This document shows, piece after piece, positions 10,840-22,771 of a stretch of 64,000 nucleotides of DNA. Source of the DNA: Shinisaurus crocodilurus (Eukaryota > Chordata > Lepidosauria > Squamata > Shinisauridae); assembly GCA_021292165.1 (NCBI GenBank), contig CM037876.1, positions 41,464,575 to 41,528,574 on the forward strand. Direction: 5' to 3'. The first letter of the stretch is position 1; each line of letters begins with the position of its first letter. A model generated the notes under the pieces. It did not search any database, was not told the origin of the DNA, and was given only the letters and a program-made list of their open reading frames with translations. The translations under genes were made by a program, and so were the position numbers.

Positions 10840-11739
10840 ATGGCGGATTCAGCTGGCAAATTCCCTGCTGGTGCCAAGCCAAAGTCAATATCTCCAGCCA
10901 AGCTTAAAGGGGCAGCACCAGATTGGGAGAAAATTCTATCACAGTTTCAAAGCTCTATGGAAGCAGGCCAGCAGAAACAAATAGAAGCAATTGAGAAATT
11001 TCAAAATCTGCATCAAGAGGATATGAAGCAAATGCGAAAGTCCATAGATCATTTAGGGGTTCAAGTTAAAGAGCTGCAAGTTAGAGTGGATAAGGTGGAA
11101 AAACTCCAGGTGAAGGATGAAAAAAGTTTTGAAAAGTATGAAATGAAATTTAATGAGATGGAAATATAGATGATTAACATGCAAGACAGGCAACGTCGTT
11201 CCAACATTCGGATCAGAGGCTTCCCCATGGAGATGGGGGAGACTGGATATAAGTTAAGAGGCAGTATTTTGGAATGGATGAATGAAGCTGTCTCTGGAGA
11301 AACAATTTTTTGGGATGATATGGACATTGAGATTGTGCATAGAGTGGGAGCATTAAGGCGTGGTATGACATCCAGAGATGTTGTACTGAAATTTGCAAAT
11401 TTATACAAGAAGGATGTCTTCATGAAAGAGATTAGAAAGAAAGGTCAAGTAGCTTTCAAGGGGGCTACTTTGCAAATCTACAATGATCTTTGTCAGCAAA
11501 CAATAAAGTGGAGGCGAAGTGTTAAACCGTGTACAGCAGTCTTGATCAGAAAGGGATTACAATACAATTGGGGTTACCCAGTTTTTCTTACTTTTGTGTG
11601 GAACAGTAAGAGATACAAGATCTCATCATGTGATCAAGGCATGGGCCTGCTGGGAGAGTTGGGGCTTCATGATGATGCGGAGGGTCCAGAATCGATGGGT
11701 CAACTGGAAGAAGAAGGAGCCAGTGGAGGAATTGTATAA
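10840..11739 (+). pseudogene. L1 ORF1 (RNA-binding protein), one in-frame stop
   Basis: ORF1p is the trimeric RNA chaperone of the L1 ribonucleoprotein. The chosen start at 10840 lies in an AAAAATGG context and begins MADSAGKF; the frame is open back to 10615, so an earlier start is possible. A coiled-coil region (about 10960-11160, with HLGVQVKELQVRVDKVEKL) is followed by an RRM-like domain beginning RQRRSNIRIRGFP and a C-terminal domain with DLCQQTIKWRRS and YNWGYPVFLTF. A TAG at 11167-11169 interrupts the frame exactly between coiled coil and RRM; the frame continues directly afterwards. An alternative C-terminal frame runs to 11788, so a late frameshift is possible. Confidence 0.88.
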
Positions 11740-12003
11740 GAGGTCGTTTCAACACGAGAAGAAAAAAGAAATAGAAAATGTTTTATAAAGAAGTTATCCG
11801 GGAGGGAATGAGGGGCTGCTGTTCGGGCTGGTGATGGGTCCTTTCCCCCCCCCCTGGGATAGGTGGGTAGGTTTAGGGTGGGGCAAGTTGCCCTGGCTAA
11901 GCAGGGGGGATAGTTTAGATGAATGTGGGGGTGGGTTAAGGGGTATGTTATTGTGTATTATTTTCACCTTTGGGGACCAAAAAAGAAAAAATGTTGTTAA
12001 TAG

Positions 12004-15000
12004 ATGGATTATAAGTTAAGAATTTCAACTTTAAATGTTAAGGGGCTAGGTTCAGTTACTAAGAGAAGGCGAATAGAAGCACTTCTTAAAAAGGATAAGG
12101 CAGATATTATATTCTTGCAAGAAACGCACCAGGCAAGGAAAGGAGTCAATGAATTGAAATTGAGGTGGTCTAGAATATATGAGATAGCATGTGGATCATC
12201 TAAATCGCGAGGAGTAGCAATTATAATTTCAAAGAATTGTGGTTTTAATGTTCTAAAGGTGAAAAAGGATGATACAGGTAGATATATTATAATGTATGGG
12301 ACCTTGGGAGGGGAAGAATATGTTATTGTTAATGTTTATGCTCCCAATCAAAATCAAGGAGAATTTTATCAACATGTGTTTAAAGAAATGGGTAATTTTC
12401 AAAATCAAAGGGTTATTATGGCTGGGGACTTTAACATGGTATTGGATAGAAGAAAAGACAAATCCAATCCGACGAGAGAAGATCAGAGAAATAATCTAAC
12501 GATCTTGAATAAGTTAATTAGTAAGGAAGGGTTGCTAGATGTTTGGAGAGGGGTCAAGGGGAATGAGGAAAGATATACATTTTACTCATCAGCAAATAAG
12601 AATTATTCTAGGATAGATTTTATTTTTGTGTCCAGGACACTGTTTTCAAGGGTCCTGGGCACAGAGATAGGAGTGATAAAAGTTACAGATCATGCTTTGG
12701 TTAACATGGATTTGAAGATACATAAGGATTATAGAGAAGCGAAAAGATGGAGATTGAATTGTAATATTTTTCGTTATAAACATTTAACAGAGAAAATAGA
12801 GAAGGAATTGAGGGAAATTTGGGAATTTAATCAAACAGAAGAATGTACTGAAGCGATAATATGGGATACAATGAAGAGTGTAATGAGAGGAATAGGATTG
12901 AGAGAGGCAATAAATTTGAGGAAACAACAAGAAGTTTTTTATCAAAAGCTAGAGGGGGAGATTAGGGATTTGGAAAAGAAGTATTTAGAGAAGAGGGATA
13001 AAAAGATTTTTGCAGAATTACAGGGTAAAAGGAAAGAATTGGAGAATAAAGAACTGGACAGGGTACAAAGGAATTTGATTTACACAAAAAGGGAGTATTT
13101 TGAGAATAGTAATAAAAACTCTAAAATGTTGGCTAGATTAGCACACACAAAAAAAGAAAACAGCTTAGTGGGGATGATTAAAGATAAGAGGGGTAAAGAA
13201 TATAATCTAGTAAAGGATAAATTGAAAATTTTTCATGAATATTACACGGAGTTATATAAGGCAGGAAAATGGTCGGAAGCTGAGAGTAGAAGATATATCG
13301 AGAAAAATTTAAAAATAAAAATCCAGGATGAAGATAGAGAGAAAATGGAGCAACCATTCACAGAAATTGAAATAGAAAGTGCTATAAATAAATTAAAACA
13401 GGGGAAAACGCCAGGACTGGATGGTCTGGGGGCGGAATATTATAAAGTCTTTAAAAAATGTTAATTCCGAAGTTAAAACGGTTGTTTAATGATATTTTAC
13501 AGGGGGGAGAGATCCCCCCGTCATGGAAACAGTCCTTGACCATTTTAATCCCGAAACCAAGAAAGGATTTAGCAGAACCAGGTTCTTATAGACCAATATC
13601 ATTAATTAATCAAGATGCTAAACTATTGACAGCAATTTTAGCTAGAAGAATGAATAGTTTTCTAAATAAGTATATAGGGATAGATCAATGTGGGTTTATT
13701 CAAGGAAGACAAATGGCAGATTTATCAAGAAGGGTTCTGAATATAATTTATTTAATAAAGAAAAATAATTTGAAAGCGGGGGTTCTTGCATTGGATATTT
13801 TTAAAGCCTTTGATTGTGTGGAATGGCCTGCATTAAAGATGTTAATAAAAACTATGGGGTTTGGAGAAAAATTTATAGGTATTACTAACCAATTATATAC
13901 TCATAATGTCACGTCAGTAATTGTAAACGATGGAATAACAGAAACTATTAGCCTAGGCCGGGGAACTAGACAGGGTTGTCCCCTTTCCCCAGTATTATTT
14001 GTGTTAGTTATGGAATTGTTAGCGAATTCGATAAGACAGGAGAAGAAATTATTGGGGATAGGAATAGAGACCAAATGTAAGATAAACCTTTTTGCAGATG
14101 ATATCTTGTTAACATTAGAACGGCCTATAGAAAATTGGGATTGGATAGAGAAACATTTAGATGAATTTAGAGAAGTAACAGGGTTAAAAGTCAATTGGGA
14201 TAAATCGGAGATAATGACATTTAATTATAGTAAACTGGAGGAAAGGGGATTTAAACAAAGGGGAGTGGATATAAAGATAAAAAATATAATTAAATATTTA
14301 GGTATTGATATATTAAAAGATTTGGATAAAATAGGGGAATGTAATTTTAAAAAACTAAAAGATGAAGTTAAAAATCAAATAGAGGATTATAAAAAATTGG
14401 GATTATCGTGGTTTGGTAGGATAGCTTTGATTAAAATGAAGATTTTACCGAAGTTTAATTTTTTATTTAGAATGATACCATATAAGATATCAGAGAAAGA
14501 AATTAAAGAGTGGCAAGTAATGTTAAATAGCTATTGTAATGGGGGGGAAAAATCAAGGATTACTAAGAATAGATGGTATAAAGCTCAAAAAATAGGGGGA
14601 CTTGGTCTCCCTAATTTAAAATGGTATTATATAGCTAATCAACTTAGATATATCATGGATATTATTGTTAGAAAAGATTTTATGTGGTGGGAAATAGAAG
14701 CATTTGAATTGGGTAATAGGGTGGATAAATTCTTATTTACAAAACAAGGACATATTATGACAAAAAGATTAGAAAATCCCTTTTTAAAAAATATGTTAGA
14801 AATTTGGGGTAGAAATAAGGAAATATTTTTACCAGGTATATCCCCGCTTACTCCAGTGGTGGTTATGGAAGATTTTCCCGAGAATGTTAGACATTTAGAA
14901 CGAATTTTTAGAGAGAAAAAGGTGATAACTTTAATGGATTGGCTGGAAAAAATGGAGACAAGACAGCAAATAATTGATAGGGTTGGGGCAGGAAGAATTT

Positions 15001-15839
15001 CTTGGTTAAATTTAATTCAATTAGTACAATGGGGTAAGAAATGGAAGAGGAGACATGAGCATGAAAGGGATTTCACTGCATTTGAGCAGGTGGTTATGTC
15101 TAGAGAACTTGTAGAAGGAAATGCATCAGCTAGGGGTCTTACAAAGATGTTATATAAAATGTTGCAGAAATCAGAAGAGCAAGCAGAAAATCTTAAAATA
15201 GTTTGGGATACAGAGTTTGAAGAGGAAATATCAAAGGATGAGTGGAATAAGATTTGGGATAGGCGAATATTGAAAAATATGTCTATAAGAATTAAAGAGA
15301 ATTTTTATAAGCTAATTTGGAGATGGTATTTGACCCCAGTGAGATTAAATAGAATAGATAATAAATGTTCTCCAATGTGTTGGCGAGGATGTCAGGAATT
15401 GGGTACATATGCTCATATGTGGTGGAGTTGTAAAAATGTAATGGATTTTTGGAAAATGATTTTTGAGGAAATATCAGAAATTGTTGGAGTTGATTTAGAG
15501 GTATGCCCTAAACTAGCTTTGCTAACAATAACGGAAAAGGTGATCGGTTCACAAAATGTTAAAGAATTAATCATAAATTTGTTAACGGCAGGTAGACTAA
15601 TGATAGCAAGGAAATGGAAAATCCAGCAAGTTTTCACTATTACTGAATGGTATAAGGAAGTATGGGATATGGCTTTGAATGATATGTTGACTTGTAATAT
15701 TAAATGCAAAAGTGGTCAATTAAAGAAAAATAATTTTAAGGATATTTGGGGTTTATTTTTGGAATATGTGTTTAAAAGGGGGAAAGGGAGTTTACCCTGT
15801 CAAGATATATTGTATTTTTGGAATAATGAACAATTATAG
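12004..15839 (+). pseudogene. L1 ORF2 (endonuclease-reverse transcriptase), one frameshift
   Basis: ORF2p nicks target DNA and reverse-transcribes L1 RNA at the nick. The first segment (12004-13464) carries the APE-type endonuclease with N11, QETH (E40), GDFN (D142, N144), RIDF (D205) and TDH (D229, H230). The second segment (13458-15839) carries reverse transcriptase motifs SYRPISL, LDIFKAFD, TRQGCPLSPVLF and the catalytic FADD (its residues 212-215), then a C-terminal cysteine cluster CWRGCQELGTYAHMWWSC. The segments are joined by a one-base indel in an A run at about 13453-13458. Otherwise the frame is open for about 1,280 codons, the normal L1 ORF2 length. Confidence 0.95.
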
Positions 15840-15966
15840 AGTTATTGGATTGTTTGGTCCCATGGTGATGGGAGCACAATATTAGTTATGTGTGTATGTT
15901 ATTTTCTTTGTATTGTTTTAAAATTTAATAAAATATTAAAAAAAAAAAAAGATATATGGGTAACCT

Positions 15967-16262
15967 TGCATGCATAGGGTCACTAGGGGAGGAATAGGTT
16001 AATGGGAATTAACCTAACCACACCCACTTCCTTCCACATCTGGGAATCTTCCATAGAGGAAGTTTCTCCTTTTCCTCTGGACCTCAAGGAAGCAACACAT
16101 GCCTGGCTGGCACTCTTCCAGCCATGCTGATCTCCAACAGACTCTAAGGAACTTTAAGCTTGCCTGCATGGACTAACAAGTTATGCAAGAATACTAGATG
16201 TTGTGAGTACAATAAACCTGCTGTTTTGTTTGACCTAACTAGCCTGGATTGTTTTTAATCCT
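15967..16262 (+). other. LTR-like sequence with polyadenylation signal
   Basis: Sequence directly after the L1 TSD contains AATAAA at about 16210 followed by a T/G-rich stretch, which resembles the R-U5 part of a long terminal repeat. No convincing TG...CA ends or TSD could be set, and the L1 appears to have inserted into or beside it. Low confidence. Confidence 0.3.
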
Positions 16263-16424
16263 AAGTAGCCTTTTGGGTCAGACCACATGGTGAGCAGCAT
16301 TGCACTTTTGAGTAAATTAGTGGTGAAAGCTTCCACATACCTCTGCTACTGTATACCAGATTCCCTTTTCCCCAACATTATGTCCTTGCCAATTCCCCCC
16401 CCCCATGCCCAATTCTGTTGCACA

Positions 16425-16632
16425 AGCAGGACCCACCACTTGCACAACCTAGATGTAACACTTTCCAAAAGAAGCCCCAAAACACTCATTTCGGGATTGG
16501 GATAGGTCGGCGGAGCTCCCTTATGCAAGCTCTGATTATTAGCCCCATTCCAGAAATGAGCTGGTTTCTGTTTGCCCCCAGAAGTGCTAAATCTCTGTTC
16601 CACAAGCAGCAGACACCACTTGTGGATGGAAA
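16425..16632. mobile_element. Palindromic MITE, CTCATTTC type, copy 2
   Basis: Imperfect inverted arms: CACAAGCAG...CCACTTG on the left is mirrored by CACAAGCAG/CACTTGTGG on the right. Internal AAACACTCATTTCGGG and CCAGAAATGAG match the elements at 1.4 and 34.2 kb. Confidence 0.5.
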
Positions 16633-16814
16633 TCGGTGGGGTGCAGGAGAATCGGTGGGGGCATAAGCCCCATTGGATACTGCCCATAGAACAAAAACTT
16701 AGTAAGCAAGCCATAGAATTTCACTGAGCCCAAAATGATAGGAGAAATCAGGTTGCAGGTGCCCCCTGCATAGCCTGGAACGGGGCAAACCACTGTTGCA
16801 GATAAGGTAGAGAC

Positions 16815-17718
16815 CCTATGGGTTGGGTCTCCCAAGTCCAGGAATTGGGCTGCTTGCCTGTTCTGAATGGGGTTGCCCTCCCTCTGAAGGAGCAGGTATG
16901 TAATTTGGGGGTGATCCTGGATCCATCTTTGTCACTGGAGGCCCAGGTGACCTCAGTGGCCTGGAGTGCCCACTACCAGCTTTGGTTGGTACACCAACTA
17001 TGCCCATTCCTGGACAGGGATAATCTAGCCATGGTGATCCATGCACTGGTAACCTCACTATTAGTCTACTGTAACACACTATGTTGGACTGCCTTTGGGC
17101 CAGGGTCAGAAGCTGCAGCTAGTGCAGAATACAGCAGCTAGGGTTCTTACTGGGACACCTAGCTATGCCCACATAAAACCTATGCTAAAAGAACAGCACT
17201 GGCTGCCTATTAGCTGCCAAGCCATGTTCAAGGTTATGGTATTGTCATACAAAGCCCTAAACAACTTAGGACCGGGATACCTAGCAGACCGCCTTCCCTT
17301 ATATATGCCCAATCAACCATTAAAATAATCTGAGGAGGCCTTGTGGGTCATTCCAAAATTATCAGAATGTCTCCGTGTACTACCTCGTGGGCCTTCTCAG
17401 TAGTGGCACCCACCCTGTGGAAAAAAGCTCCCTTGTGTAGTTCAGGAGGCAGAAAATTTGGCATGTTTCAAACACCTCTTGAAAACACACCTGTCTACCC
17501 TGGCTTTCCCTGACCCTTTATTAAATTAACCATGTTGTCCCATTTTACTGCTCCTGTACTGATGTGTATTATGATGTATTATTATTATTGTAATTGCATT
17601 GTTTTTAAACTTGTCCTTTAAATGTGATTTTAATTGTGTTTTTAATATTTATATGGAAACCGCTAAGAGATTTTTCTTAATATTTAGCGGTATAAAAATA
17701 GTACAAATAAATAAATTA
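16815..17718 (+). mobile_element. L2-type LINE, 3' half with RT C-terminal remnant
   Basis: Translated pieces LGVILDPSLSLEAQV, QNTAARVLTGTPSYAHI, KEQHWLPISCQAMFKVMVLSYKALN and GPGYLADRLPLY are the region downstream of the L2 reverse transcriptase core. The 3' end carries a short hairpin-like motif (AACCGCTAAGAG / TTAGCGGTATAAAAAT) followed by (AAAT)n. Frameshifted and 5'-truncated. Confidence 0.88.
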
Positions 17719-17991
17719 AACTGAGGCTGCTGCTCCGAGTGGAGGTCCAGTGCTGTTGGGCTGTTGGATCCTTCCACACCTGAGTCAGTTGCTGGTTCAG
17801 GCAAGGGGTCTTGACATTTACTGCTAGTATTTTTCATTCTTTTCATCCCATCTTTTGAAATTATGACTAAACGTTCATTGTACTCTTTAGGCCTAATGCC
17901 AGATGCAGCTTTGGAATATAGCGAAAGTCACCATTAGGCAATTTCATCACATTAGTTTCATGTGGTGAATATGTGGTATGAATGAGCTCCT

Positions 17992-18640
17992 CATGTGGTT
18001 GTTGTTGTCGTCGTTATTTCTATACCTCCCAATAGCCAAAGCTCTTTGGGCAGTTCACAATACACAAAAAACACAGACCACAAGTACAATAAAGCACTGC
18101 ATAAAAAATTTCAATATACAAAATTTAAAAACCATTTAACAGCTAAAACAATTTCAATGAGAGCCAGTGTGGCATAGTGGTGAGAGTGTCGGACTGGGAC
18201 TTGGGAGATCTGGGTTCTATTTCCCACTTGGCCATGAAACTCACTGGGTGACTTTGGGCAGTTGGGCCAGGCACTGACTCTCAGCCTAACCTACCTCACA
18301 GGGTTGTTGTGAGGAGAAAATGGAGAGGAGGAGGAGGATTATGTAAGCCTCCTTGGGTTCCTTACAGGAAAAAAGGCGGGGTATAAATATAATTTAAAAA
18401 TAAATAAATAAATAAATAAATTACAAGCTAAACCTGTTAAACAGCTGACATAAATGCCCCATCATGCCATTAAATACCATTAAATGCCTGGGAGAAGAGG
18501 GCAGCCCTAAGCTGGCACCGAAAAGATGGCAGAGCTGTTGCCAGGCGGGCCTCAGTGGTGAGAGCTAGTCTTTTCCACAGCACATGAGTGACATCCCCAC
18601 GTTCCACAAAAGTAGGCCTATTGAAGTGGGGTTCTGAGAC
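17992..18640 (-). mobile_element. LINE 3' end (antisense), split by Sauria SINE
   Basis: Plus-strand CTATACCTCCCAATAGCC AAAGCTCTTTGGGCAG is the reverse complement of an L2-like 3' terminus. It resumes after the SINE at 18422 with GCCCTAAGCTGGCACC...GGCGGGCCTCAGTGG. The same family is at 58575-58945. Confidence 0.65.
18161..18421 (+). mobile_element. Sauria-type SINE nested in antisense LINE tail
   Basis: Complete copy: head GAGCCAGTGTGGCATAGTGG, B-box-like GGTTCTATTTC, the usual body and a GGCGGGGTATAAAT end with (AAAT)n. Host LINE-tail sequence lies on both sides, giving the relative order of insertion. Confidence 0.9.
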
Positions 18641-18779
18641 TTCAAAGCTTGGATTAAATTTGTGCTTGGTGTGCATGAAGAATCCTGTTTTTAGGGAGAG
18701 TTTCGAAAATCCTTGAATACTTTAACATAAATAAGCTCCAGTCTTACAGAGACAAATGAGTCGCCTTGTGTTTGTGTGG

Positions 18780-19010
18780 TGCTTTTTTTTTCTTCTTCCC
18801 CCTGCCCCAAATTACATTGTATTGAGCCACATTTGTCATCCGGTCCCTTGCCAAACAGTGCTCCATTAGCCTAAACTAATCAGTTGGAGGCAGATGGCAA
18901 TTTGACAGGAAGAGAGACAGCGAGCTGACAGCTTTCCCTCAAAACATGGTGCACATACTGGGTTTCAAGCACCAAAGCTACCTTGACATTTAATTTAAAA
19001 AGTATCTTAA
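18780..19010. other. Candidate conserved non-coding sequence
   Basis: A mixed-composition stretch without repeat hallmarks, containing homeodomain-like TAAT and CTAATCAG motifs. Proposed only from its texture; conservation cannot be tested here. Confidence 0.2.
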
Positions 19011-19517
19011 CATAGCTCCTACACAAACAAACAAAAATAAAATCAAGGGGGGGGAGGAAACAGATGTCTCTGCAAAATCAATGTGGTCTTATTTAAACCA
19101 GAAATCTTGGTGCCTGGAAGACAAATCTCTTTGTTTTTTTCTTTTCTTTTAAAAAGGATCAATTTTGTTGCCATGGTGAATACTGATGGTATTAAAAATG
19201 CATAGTGAGTGGACTAGGCCACTGGACTTGGCTCTGGAGTGGTAAAGAAAGTAATAGCGTTTAATAAGCAACACAAGTGCTATGAATACACAACTCAAGC
19301 TGCCATAATTAGCAAGCAATAGGTCTAACTATTTTTTTCCAGTAGGGAAAAAATCACTGTGTGAATACAGAATATTATATATAGCTGAGTCACCAAAGAA
19401 GGAAAGCTAAAGTGCCAGATTATCCCCAAGAAAGAAAGAAAAATTCTGCAATCACAGGACATGGTGTAAGCTTTACCAGGAGTGAGTTCCTTCTTTGGTA
19501 CCCATAAAAGGGTGATT

Positions 19518-19925
19518 TCCATGAACTCCCCACACACATGTTGAAAGAATATGCAAGAGGTGTCCCAGGGCGACTCAGGTTAGCTCCATCCCCTTTTGCC
19601 ATGGCAGAAACTCTTCTGCCATCTGTGCATTTAAATGACATGGGAAAGGGCTCTCCATACGTGAAGATGTACATGTATAGAGCTCTTCCATGCAAGGACA
19701 GACCCTAGCCCAATCAGGCAGGGTCCCTGTTTGCACAGAGGAGCTCTACTCACGTATGGATCAGTACATACAGAGGACCCTTTCCCACACCATCCAAGTG
19801 TACACAGACGGCAGGGAAATGTTTCCGCCATTAGCATCAGCAGCAGGGTATGTGGCTGCAACACACAGCAGTGTTCCTCCACTCCTGTGTTCTTTCAAAA
19901 TGTTGGGGGATCATGTGAACCTCCG
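19518..19925. mobile_element. Fold-back element, arms about 200 bp
   Basis: Left and right halves are imperfect inverted repeats around about 19715. Paired blocks include GGGAAAGGGCTCTCCATACG against its mirror near 19770-19790 and TTGAAAGAA near both ends. No protein is encoded. Probable non-autonomous DNA transposon of unknown class. Confidence 0.65.
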
Positions 19926-20242
19926 TAAGGTGACAGAGATTCAGCTCCCAAGAACAGTTGTTCCAAAAACATTACAACCATCTTGGAGATACTGGGCAGA
20001 AATTAGGGTCTATATTGAGTTATAACTCTGTAGGGCTGGATCTCTCATTCACTAGACACAAGAGGTAGCATTACGTCTAGGGCGAAGAGCCAATGAGCCA
20101 CTGAAAAGACACTTAATACAAGTTTGGATTGTACATTTGACAAGTTTGGGTTGAGCTCTTTTCTCCATTTCTTAGTCTGCTGTTGCTGACATGGTCTTTA
20201 TTTTTATGATGATATTTGATGATGTTTGATAATGATGTTATG

Positions 20243-20830
20243 AAAATTTAAAAATTTTCAAACAGTATATAAAACAACTAAAATGACATACATACAACTT
20301 ATATAGCACTCCCATCACCACAAGACCAAAAGATACTTTCTATCTCTATAATCAATTATTAATTATTCCAAAAATACAACATATCTTGACATTGAGCAGG
20401 GGGTTGGACTCGAAGGCCTTGTAGGCCCCTTCCAACTCTATGATCTATGAAACTATGACATGGCATGTTCCATTTCCCCTTTATTAAAACAAAATCTAAA
20501 AATAATCCCCAAATGTCCTTAAAATTATTTTTCTTAAGTTGTCCCTTTTTATATTTGATACTACAAGTTAGTTTATCATTTAAGGCAATATCCCACACCT
20601 CCTTATACCAATCAACAATTAAAAATTCATATTGAACTTTCCATTTCCTTGCTATCATAAATTTATACCAATAAATTAATACCAATAATTTCTGATATTT
20701 CTACAGAAAAAAAATCCCCAAAATTCCAATACACTTTTACAACTCCATCACATATGAGCACAGGTGCCTCGCTCTTGGCATCCTTATATTTTTGGTTAAG
20801 TTTGTTATTTTGGAGGATTAATCTTCTTTT
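20243..20830 (-). mobile_element. Truncated L1, antisense 3' end
   Basis: The minus strand encodes the L1 ORF2 C-terminus (MIARKWKVQYEFLIVDWYKE, KGQLKKNNFKDIWGLFLDF), closely matching the end of ORF2 at 15.6-15.8 kb, followed by the same 3' UTR blocks. Compared with that copy it lacks about 30 codons upstream of the MIARKWK stretch and is 5'-truncated. Contains a CR1 tail insertion at 20391-20456. Confidence 0.88.
20391..20456 (+). mobile_element. CR1-type 3' tail nested in antisense L1
   Basis: TTGAGCAGGGGGTTGGACTC through AACTCTATGATCTATGA is the CR1 terminus. TGACA on both sides is a possible 5-bp TSD. It could equally be the truncated tail of the 5S-CR1 SINE family. Confidence 0.75.
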
Positions 20831-20977
20831 TCTGTAACCCTCCTTGAGTTTGATTTGAGTTTGATTTTTTATCAAAGGATATCAAAGTCCAAATAAAATA
20901 AAAATAAATAAAATTAAAAACTTGCCTGCAAAATTCACACGATGGTATGACCTGCTTTAGGATATAGGGCATGGGTG

Positions 20978-21965
20978 AAACCAAGGTGGGACATTCAGGA
21001 CAGATAAAAGGAAGTCCTTCTTCATACAATGCATAATTAAACTATGGAATTTGTTATCACAAGATGTAGTGATGGCCACCAATTTAGATGACTTTAAAAG
21101 GGGATTAGACAAATTCATGGAGGATAAAGCTATCAATCGCAACTAGTATATGCTAGACGTGCAACAATAGAAAACTAATTCTGCTTTAACTCGGCAGACT
21201 TTCGGCACATTTCTGACCTGATGGCCAAAAGCAGGTCGATGTGGCAGGGGGCATGGATCAACTTCCATGAAATTGCTCAAAATATTTGTGCAGATTTGGA
21301 GCCGAGAACTGCATATCTCTAGCACAATTTGCCCATATCATGATTTGGGCAAATCGGTGCTGTCTCATTAGATTAAAGTTGTTGTTGTTATTCTTGTTGT
21401 AGCTTTTAACATGAGAAGTATGGAAGCATCCTCCTCTCACTACATATGCACACACTCCACCTTGGCCACCTTGAATTTTCTGACAGTTAATTTCAGATTT
21501 GTGCAAAATTCAGGCCTCTGCTCTGCAATTTGCACAAATTTGCAAGGTCGAGGCCCAAATTTTGCCTCCACAAATTTCCCCAGCCTTTTTAAAAAAAACA
21601 CCAAATACACAAATCGCGGCCCACTTTAAAAAAAGAAGGCCGTGTGCTGGCTCGACTCGTGTCAGATCGAGCCAAAGCCAGTGCAAGGCTGGCGGAACAG
21701 AATCTATGGGACCGAGTCAAGAAAATCCATTGGATTTTCACCCCCTGATTGGATTTCTCACTCATCCCTAGATATGCTACCTCCAGTGTCAGAGGCAGTA
21801 TGCCTATGCACACCAGTTGCTGAAGAACATGACCAGGCAGGTGCTACTGAACTCATGTCTATTTGTGGTTTTCCCACAGGCAGCTAATTGGTCACTGTGT
21901 GAGCAGAATGCTGGACTAGATGGACCTTTGGAGTGATCTAGCATGGCTCTTCTTATGTTCTTATA
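20978..21965 (+). mobile_element. LINE tail (CR1/L3-like), split by 616-bp insertion
   Basis: 20978-21147 has TAGATGACTTTAAAAGGGG and CAAATTCATGGAGGATAAAG. It resumes at 21780 with CTCCAGTGTCAGAGGCAGTA and ends GCATGGCTCTTCTTATGTTC, all typical of a widespread amniote LINE 3' region. A related tail is near 44690-44815. The class name is from memory and unverified. Confidence 0.6.
21156..21771. mobile_element. Insertion with 8-bp direct repeat ATATGCTA
   Basis: 616 bp separates two halves of a LINE tail and is flanked by ATATGCTA at 21148-21155 and 21772-21779. The termini contain ACGTGCAA on the left and CATCCCTAG on the right, resembling TAGGGATGTGCA ends seen elsewhere (36106, 44818). The 8-bp TSD suggests hAT. 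Confidence 0.65.
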
Positions 21966-22254
21966 TCAACATGTACTTTTCCCCCAAAGGAAGGAAAGTC
22001 AGTTGGTAAGTCATTGGGGGCTTGGGTGAAAACAAATTCAGATACAGAATTATAAGGTATCTAAATTTTTTACCATATAACCTTTTCATCTCTAATTTTC
22101 CATGACAGCAAGAAATTGCCAATCATTTAATTTAGTATTATATCGTACCACTATGTGGTGCACCAATTACCTTTTCTACCTTGGGCACCAAAATATCTTG
22201 AACTAAGTTTGTTTGCAACAGCTGTAACACTGCTTATACACCATAGTGGAGTGG
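21966..22254. other. Unassigned sequence
   Basis: No gene or repeat recognised. Confidence 0.4.
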
Positions 22255-22282
22255 CATAGCTGCACACGCACGCACGCACACG

Positions 22283-22317
<35 letters not shown>
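22255..22317. repeat. (CA)n/(CACG)n microsatellite
   Basis: A compound CA run with CACGCA variants. Confidence 0.95.
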
Positions 22318-22770
22318 CAAGAGGAAAATCAACATATATACACACACAGTAACAGGAAACAAGGGACAATGCAAGGACATGTTCAACTCTGCCCATAGGC
22401 AATAGTCATGTATGTCTGATTTATGCACTTCCATGCCCCACTCATTCTCTGTTGTATGTAGGAAATAGATGCAGGGATGTTTCACTTTTCATTAAGCTGC
22501 AAAAAAATGTTCTGGGCAGTAACACCATTTCTGAGATGTTTTCATTGCAGACAGGTACATATACTATCTTAGAGAAGCACTAACAGAGGAGGGCCACCTG
22601 CTGTGGGAAAAGGCAAAAACAATCCTCAAGGAGCCACTGAAGAGTGGCTGGGAAAATCATTTAGATGTCTGATTGCATGACTCGGGTTTCTCAAAGGGAA
22701 TGACCTCCCATTCCTGTGCTGTTTAAAATATAGAACTTGGACATGTTAATTAAGACGAGATATAAAAAGA
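22318..22770. other. Unassigned sequence
   Basis: No gene or repeat recognised. Confidence 0.4.
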
Positions 22771-22771
22771 A

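Larger units (their letters stand above)
10414..15966 (+). mobile_element. Full-length L1 (LINE-1) retrotransposon with TSD
   Basis: The element body is 10430-15950 (about 5.5 kb). It is flanked by a perfect 16-bp TSD GATATATGGGTAACCT at 10414-10429 and 15951-15966. It has a 5' UTR of about 410 bp, ORF1, a spacer of about 260 bp, ORF2, a short 3' UTR and a poly(A) tail after AATAAAATATT. The sense strand is A-rich, as in L1. The long perfect TSD and only two obvious coding lesions argue for a recent insertion. The copy as read could not make a full ORF1p or ORF2p. Confidence 0.96.
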
